This document shows positions 5,276 to 8,040 of a stretch of DNA of 8,040 bases, piece by piece. Source of the DNA: Methanobacteriota archaeon. Lineage in GTDB: Archaea; Halobacteriota; Bog-38; Methanoflorentales; Methanoflorentaceae. Location: assembly GCA_003170935.1 (NCBI GenBank), contig PMYA01000159.1:3965-12004 (forward strand), given 5' to 3'. The notes beneath the pieces were generated by a model, which was not told where the DNA came from, ran no database searches, and saw nothing but the letters and a program-made list of their open reading frames with translations. Position 1 is the first letter of the stretch. Every line of letters starts with the position of its first letter. The position numbers and the translations under genes were made by a program.

Positions 5276-6448
5276 GTGAAAGACAAATACGACGTTGTAG
5301 TGGTGGGCGCGGGCCCCGCTGGTTCTTATGCTGCAGCGACTGCAGCAAGTCAATGCGACGTTCTTTTGATCGAAAAGCGGCAGGAGATCGGCGATCCAGT
5401 ACGCTGTGCAGAAGGCGTATCAAAAGGGGCTCTCTCGAAGTTTCTACAACCACAAAAAGAATGGATAGCAAATAAAGTAACTGGCGCCCGAATATTTGCG
5501 CCTGATGGGACGCTCTTGGAAGTCTCCGAAGAACTTGCAGGCCCCGAGGTGGGTTACGTGCTTGAACGCAAGATTTTTGATCGAGATCTTGCTAAGCGAG
5601 CTGCCAAAGCAGGTGCCGATGTAACTGTTCGTACACGCGCTGTCGGCGTCATAAAAGAAGATGGGTTTGTGCGCGGCGTCAAAGTCCGGCACTTAGGTGA
5701 ACCGCTTGAAATACGGGCTTCTGTGGTTATCGCGGCCGATGGCGTCGAGTCACAACTCGCCCGGTGGGCAGGCATTAATACGACTCTCAGACCCAGCGAT
5801 CTGGAGAGCTGTGCACAATACTTAATGACAAATGCCGATATTAAAGAAGATTATTGTGATTTTTATCTTGGTTCGGAATCTCCTGGTGGCTACGCTTGGG
5901 CATTTCCAAAGGGGCCTCAAGAAGGAAATATAGGGATGGGCGTCCTTGCGAGCAAGTTGGCGGGCAAACACTCCATCGACTATTTGAACGCGTTTGTGGA
6001 AAGACACTTTCCTGATGCACAACCAGTTGAACTGCATTTAGGCGGTGTTCCGGTCAGCAAGCCGGTTCGTAAGACGGTGGACGATGGACTAATGCTCGTC
6101 GGTGATGCAGCCCACCACGTAGACCCTATTACAGGAGGGGGCATAATTAACGCGTTGGAAGGTGGCAGACTGGCTGGCGAGGTTGCAGTCCAAGCGGTTC
6201 GAGCTCAAGACGCTTCATTGAAGGTGCTTAAGCACTATGAAGAAGGTTGGCGCGCTTCTTTCGGAAAGAAGCTGGAACGTAATTATAAAATTAAGGATAT
6301 CTTTGTAAATCTTTCCGACGCTGAATTGAACAAGCTCATTCGTTCGATTGAAGGTCTTCCACTTGAAGAAATGAGCGTTGCTGGAATCGTCAAACGCTTG
6401 ATTTCCAGCAATCCACGGTTGTTGGTGGGCCTGCGCCATCTGTTTTGA
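5276..6448 (+). CDS. Geranylgeranyl reductase family FAD-dependent oxidoreductase
   Basis: This flavoenzyme probably saturates the geranylgeranyl chains of archaeal ether lipids (digeranylgeranylglycerophospholipid reductase). The 390 residues match the family length. The N-terminal Rossmann fold has GAGPAG (11-16) and E33 at the end of the second strand for the FAD ribose. RCAEGVSKG (43-51) holds the conserved Cys (C44) of the family. [10 protein letters not shown] (97-106) and IAADGVES (152-159) are standard for p-hydroxybenzoate-hydroxylase-like flavoproteins. YAWAFPKG (206-213) is in the lipid-pocket region, and [15 protein letters not shown] (276-290) is the second FAD motif. GTG 5276 is chosen because it immediately precedes the FAD strand and has AGGGGG 7 bases upstream. 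It follows the ferredoxin gene by 15 bases. The exact substrate is inferred; relatives also act on quinones or polyprenols. Confidence 0.92.
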   Translation: MKDKYDVVVVGAGPAGSYAAATAASQCDVLLIEKRQEIGDPVRCAEGVSKGALSKFLQPQKEWIANKVTGARIFAPDGTLLEVSEELAGPEVGYVLERKIFDRDLAKRAAKAGADVTVRTRAVGVIKEDGFVRGVKVRHLGEPLEIRASVVIAADGVESQLARWAGINTTLRPSDLESCAQYLMTNADIKEDYCDFYLGSESPGGYAWAFPKGPQEGNIGMGVLASKLAGKHSIDYLNAFVERHFPDAQPVELHLGGVPVSKPVRKTVDDGLMLVGDAAHHVDPITGGGIINALEGGRLAGEVAVQAVRAQDASLKVLKHYEEGWRASFGKKLERNYKIKDIFVNLSDAELNKLIRSIEGLPLEEMSVAGIVKRLISSNPRLLVGLRHLF

Positions 6449-6464
6449 GAGGGCCCAACGCGAC

Positions 6465-7115
6465 ATGAAGGTTGCCGGAGTGGATGAAGCTGGAAAAGGT
6501 GCTGTCTTGGGTTCACTCTTCGTCGCAGGGGTCTCCATTGACTCATCTGCATTGAAGTATTTGGAGAGGATGGGACTTAAAGATTCAAAAGTTCTAAGTC
6601 CCAAGCGCCGCGAATTTCTGTCGAAGCGCATTGAAAAAGTTTGCGCTGTGCAGCTCCAGGAGGTTACAGCTGAGCAAATAGATGAACTGAGAGCAATACT
6701 CACTATGAATGATATCGTAGTTAAAGGGCATGCTCAAAGTCTGCGTCGTTTAAAGCCAGATGTAGCATTTGTGGACGCTGCTGATGTTAATGAGTCGCGA
6801 TTCTCTAAGCGCGTGATGGAAGAAAGTGGAACAGAGAATGTAATCGCTGAGCATAAAGCAGATTTGAATCACGCGATAGTGTCCGCTGCGTCAATTATTG
6901 CAAAAGTCAGAAGGGATTCGAGCATAAAAACTCTCCAATCTTCGCTCGGGGTTGATATCGGTAGTGGTTATCCGTCAGATGCAAGGACGATTACTTTTTT
7001 GAAAAATTGGCTAGATGAACGAGGCGACTTCCCACCTGGCACTAGACGTTCTTGGAAAACGGCGCAAAATCTGCTTGCTGCTACGCTCAAAGATAGTAAA
7101 AGCGACAAGCAGTAA
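6465..7115 (+). CDS. rnhB: Ribonuclease HII
   Basis: RNase HII cuts the RNA strand of RNA-DNA hybrids and removes single ribonucleotides from DNA; in archaea it also helps clear Okazaki primers. The 216 residues are normal for archaeal enzymes. Catalytic metal ligands are visible: D7 and E8 in GVDEAGKG, D104 in FVDAADV, and D133 in [32 protein letters not shown] (37-50) and GSGYPSD (166-172) are further family blocks, and SWKTAQNLL is the usual C-terminal helix. The GRG motif that senses the ribose 2'-OH reads GKG here. It lies 16 bases after the reductase gene; AGAGGG at 6448-6453 is a distant (11-base) ribosome binding site for the ATG. The gene is convergent with nadK, whose stop is 37 bases away. 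Confidence 0.97.
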   Translation: MKVAGVDEAGKGAVLGSLFVAGVSIDSSALKYLERMGLKDSKVLSPKRREFLSKRIEKVCAVQLQEVTAEQIDELRAILTMNDIVVKGHAQSLRRLKPDVAFVDAADVNESRFSKRVMEESGTENVIAEHKADLNHAIVSAASIIAKVRRDSSIKTLQSSLGVDIGSGYPSDARTITFLKNWLDERGDFPPGTRRSWKTAQNLLAATLKDSKSDKQ

Positions 7116-7118
7116 GAC

Positions 7119-7131
7119 TGGCAAGCTGCCA
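7119..7131. terminator. Small hairpin between convergent rnhB and nadK
   Basis: TGGCA-AGC-TGCCA is a perfect 5-base stem with a 3-base loop, 3 bases after the rnhB stop and within the 37-base gap to the nadK stop. It reads the same way on both strands, so it could serve either gene. No U-run follows directly; for rnhB the nearest is TTTTT at 7174-7178, inside the 3' end of nadK. A terminator role is inferred from position. Confidence 0.3.
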
Positions 7132-7152
7132 AACTTATGTCATTTAGGAATG

Positions 7153-7953
7153 CTATCTTAGCTTTATTGGGACTTTTTCAAAAAAACTCTGTTCGCCGAG
7201 CACGAAAAGCGATTGTTCTTCATCCTTATAGAAACGGATCTCATCATTTTTGTGAACGGTTTCACTGTATTGTCCATCGACGACGATTGCTGCATCTTTC
7301 TCTCTTATTTTGATGACTATCGTGCTTGTCTCGTGTACGACCCATGGACGTACTGAAAGCTTTTGTGGTGCCAGGGGAACGAAGAGGAATGCGCCCACTT
7401 GCGGATCCATGATCGGACCGCCAGCGCTCATTGCGTACGCGGTTGAACCAGTTGGTGTCGCTACGATTGCGCCATCTGCCCGTAATACGTCCACCTCATG
7501 ATCATCTACCTGCACACTGTACTCAAGTATTTTTGCTGGTCGAGCGGTGACGATAACTGCCTCGTTAGTCGCGGATGGTAAGGGTCTACCATTTACTGAA
7601 ATCGCTAAACGTGAATGCGCCGAAACATGAAAACCATCCAGCAGGCTCTCTACGACGCTAAGAGCCCTTGCGGGATTGACATCTGCCAAGAAGCCGACCT
7701 TACCGACTTTTATCCCTACTATCGGGATCGGATGTTGAAGGTTTTGAAGAACGCGCAGAATCGTGCCGTCTCCACCGATGGTCACTACAACGTCAGTGTC
7801 TAACGCTTCAAGAGGCACCCCTTTTTGTCCTAACGCGCGCGCGGTTTCATCGTCGTATACAATCTGAGCACGCCCGTTTAAGAAGCGGCCTATCTCAGCA
7901 GCTAAATCGGTTGCTTCTCTTTTGTCGCATCTAGAGACGATTCCTATTTGCAT
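7153..7953 (-). CDS. nadK: NAD kinase (ATP-NAD kinase)
   Basis: NAD kinase phosphorylates NAD to NADP using ATP or polyphosphate, and so supplies NADP(H) for biosynthesis. The 266 residues match the family. GGDGT (60-64) is the phosphate-binding signature; it is followed by GIKVGKVGFLADV (80-92), the counterpart of the usual G-x-N-x-G-x-x-GFL. NE (130-131), RADG (158-161), TPTGSTAYAMSAGGP (166-180) and VVDGQ (224-228) complete the active site. The ATG at 7953 precedes the first beta strand MQIGIV, so no longer start is needed. No Shine-Dalgarno is visible upstream; instead there are a 16-base dyad and an A-tract, suggesting a short-leader or leaderless mRNA. It is the only minus-strand gene here and converges on rnhB. 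Confidence 0.96.
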   Translation of the reverse strand: MQIGIVSRCDKREATDLAAEIGRFLNGRAQIVYDDETARALGQKGVPLEALDTDVVVTIGGDGTILRVLQNLQHPIPIVGIKVGKVGFLADVNPARALSVVESLLDGFHVSAHSRLAISVNGRPLPSATNEAVIVTARPAKILEYSVQVDDHEVDVLRADGAIVATPTGSTAYAMSAGGPIMDPQVGAFLFVPLAPQKLSVRPWVVHETSTIVIKIREKDAAIVVDGQYSETVHKNDEIRFYKDEEQSLFVLGEQSFFEKVPIKLR

Positions 7954-8040
7954 ACGTATATACCAAACTTCTTTGGTTTTTTTGAACGGCGCGCGCTACC
8001 GGACGCTAGGCGCTTAAATCTAATGTGTATACATTTATAT
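7954..8040 (-). promoter_or_regulatory. nadK upstream region with A-tract and dyad
   Basis: This 87-base region up to the window edge has no coding frame. Read on the minus strand, a TTCAAAAAAA tract lies at about -33 to -24 from the nadK ATG, where a TATA element would sit for a leaderless mRNA. It is followed by the dyad ACCAAA-GAAG-TTTGGT and then TATATA just before the start codon. A GC-rich block (about 7986-8012) separates this from a second AT-rich part (8013-8040) with TATAAAT on the minus strand, which could instead belong to a gene beyond the window. Confidence 0.4.
7962..7977. repeat. Perfect 16-base dyad upstream of nadK
   Basis: ACCAAA and TTTGGT are perfect inverted copies separated by 4 bases. 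The near half ends 8 bases upstream of the nadK ATG, so the dyad covers about -9 to -24. On the plus strand it is followed by a run of T (7977-7983), which makes it look like an intrinsic terminator for plus-strand transcripts. In the nadK direction it is better placed as an operator or a short leader hairpin. Confidence 0.45.

Noticed and set aside
5262..5276. Two G5 runs before the reductase start
   Set aside because: Two runs alone do not make a quadruplex; the first is simply the likely ribosome binding site.
6215..6703. 162-codon minus-strand open frame across the reductase and rnhB junction
   Set aside because: It is antisense to two clear genes; composition and lack of motifs indicate a shadow frame.
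7984..8015. GC-rich tRNA-like string in the nadK upstream region
   Set aside because: On the minus strand it faintly resembles a D-arm (GGTAGCGCG), but no anticodon arm, T-arm or acceptor stem can be built around it.
8022..8031. TGTATACA palindrome near the right edge
   Set aside because: It is a short AT-rich palindrome expected by chance and too close to the edge to place relative to a gene.
1..8040. Mobile elements, CRISPR arrays, phage or defence genes
   Set aside because: I saw no direct-repeat arrays, transposase or integrase motifs, or foreign-looking islands; every gene is a conserved housekeeping gene.

Overview
The window is a compact archaeal housekeeping segment and almost all of it is coding. 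The proteins are archaeal or eukaryotic in type: two-subunit primase, GINS, ribosomal proteins L44e and S27e, aIF2-alpha, Nop10, a PAC2-family proteasome assembly chaperone and an archaeal lipid-saturating geranylgeranyl reductase. The gene set and order fit a euryarchaeote. A Thermoplasmatota-like lineage is my tentative guess; I recognise no lineage-specific marker. Starts are a mix of ATG, GTG and probably one TTG. Several genes have good Shine-Dalgarno sequences, while nop10 and nadK have none visible.

Left part (1-2864), DNA replication: priL (its 5' end lies outside the window), a 105-base gap, then priS and a Gins51-type GINS gene. priS and GINS overlap by 35 bases. GINS overlaps the next gene, rpl44e, by about 68 bases in a different frame.

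Middle part (2797-5009), translation, RNA modification and proteostasis: rpl44e, rps27e, aIF2-alpha, nop10 and a PAC2-family gene. rps27e and nop10 are short (53 and 52 codons) and easily missed. This is the known archaeal cluster joining PriS/GINS with L44e-S27e-aIF2alpha-Nop10, which has been discussed in the literature as a link between replication and translation.

Right part (5093-7953), redox and maintenance: a small 2[4Fe-4S] ferredoxin followed 15 bases later by geranylgeranyl reductase, a plausible electron donor and acceptor pair for saturating membrane lipids. RNase HII follows on the same strand. NAD kinase is convergent to it. Primase and RNase HII together cover making and removing RNA in DNA.

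I found no mobile element, CRISPR array, tRNA, rRNA or phage gene, and no gene-free stretch over 300 bases. I see no sign of a new multi-gene system. The points worth a second look are local: the overprinted GINS/L44e junction, a primase small subunit without its usual zinc-knuckle residues, a Nop10 with a reduced first zinc knuckle, and a dyad just upstream of nadK.
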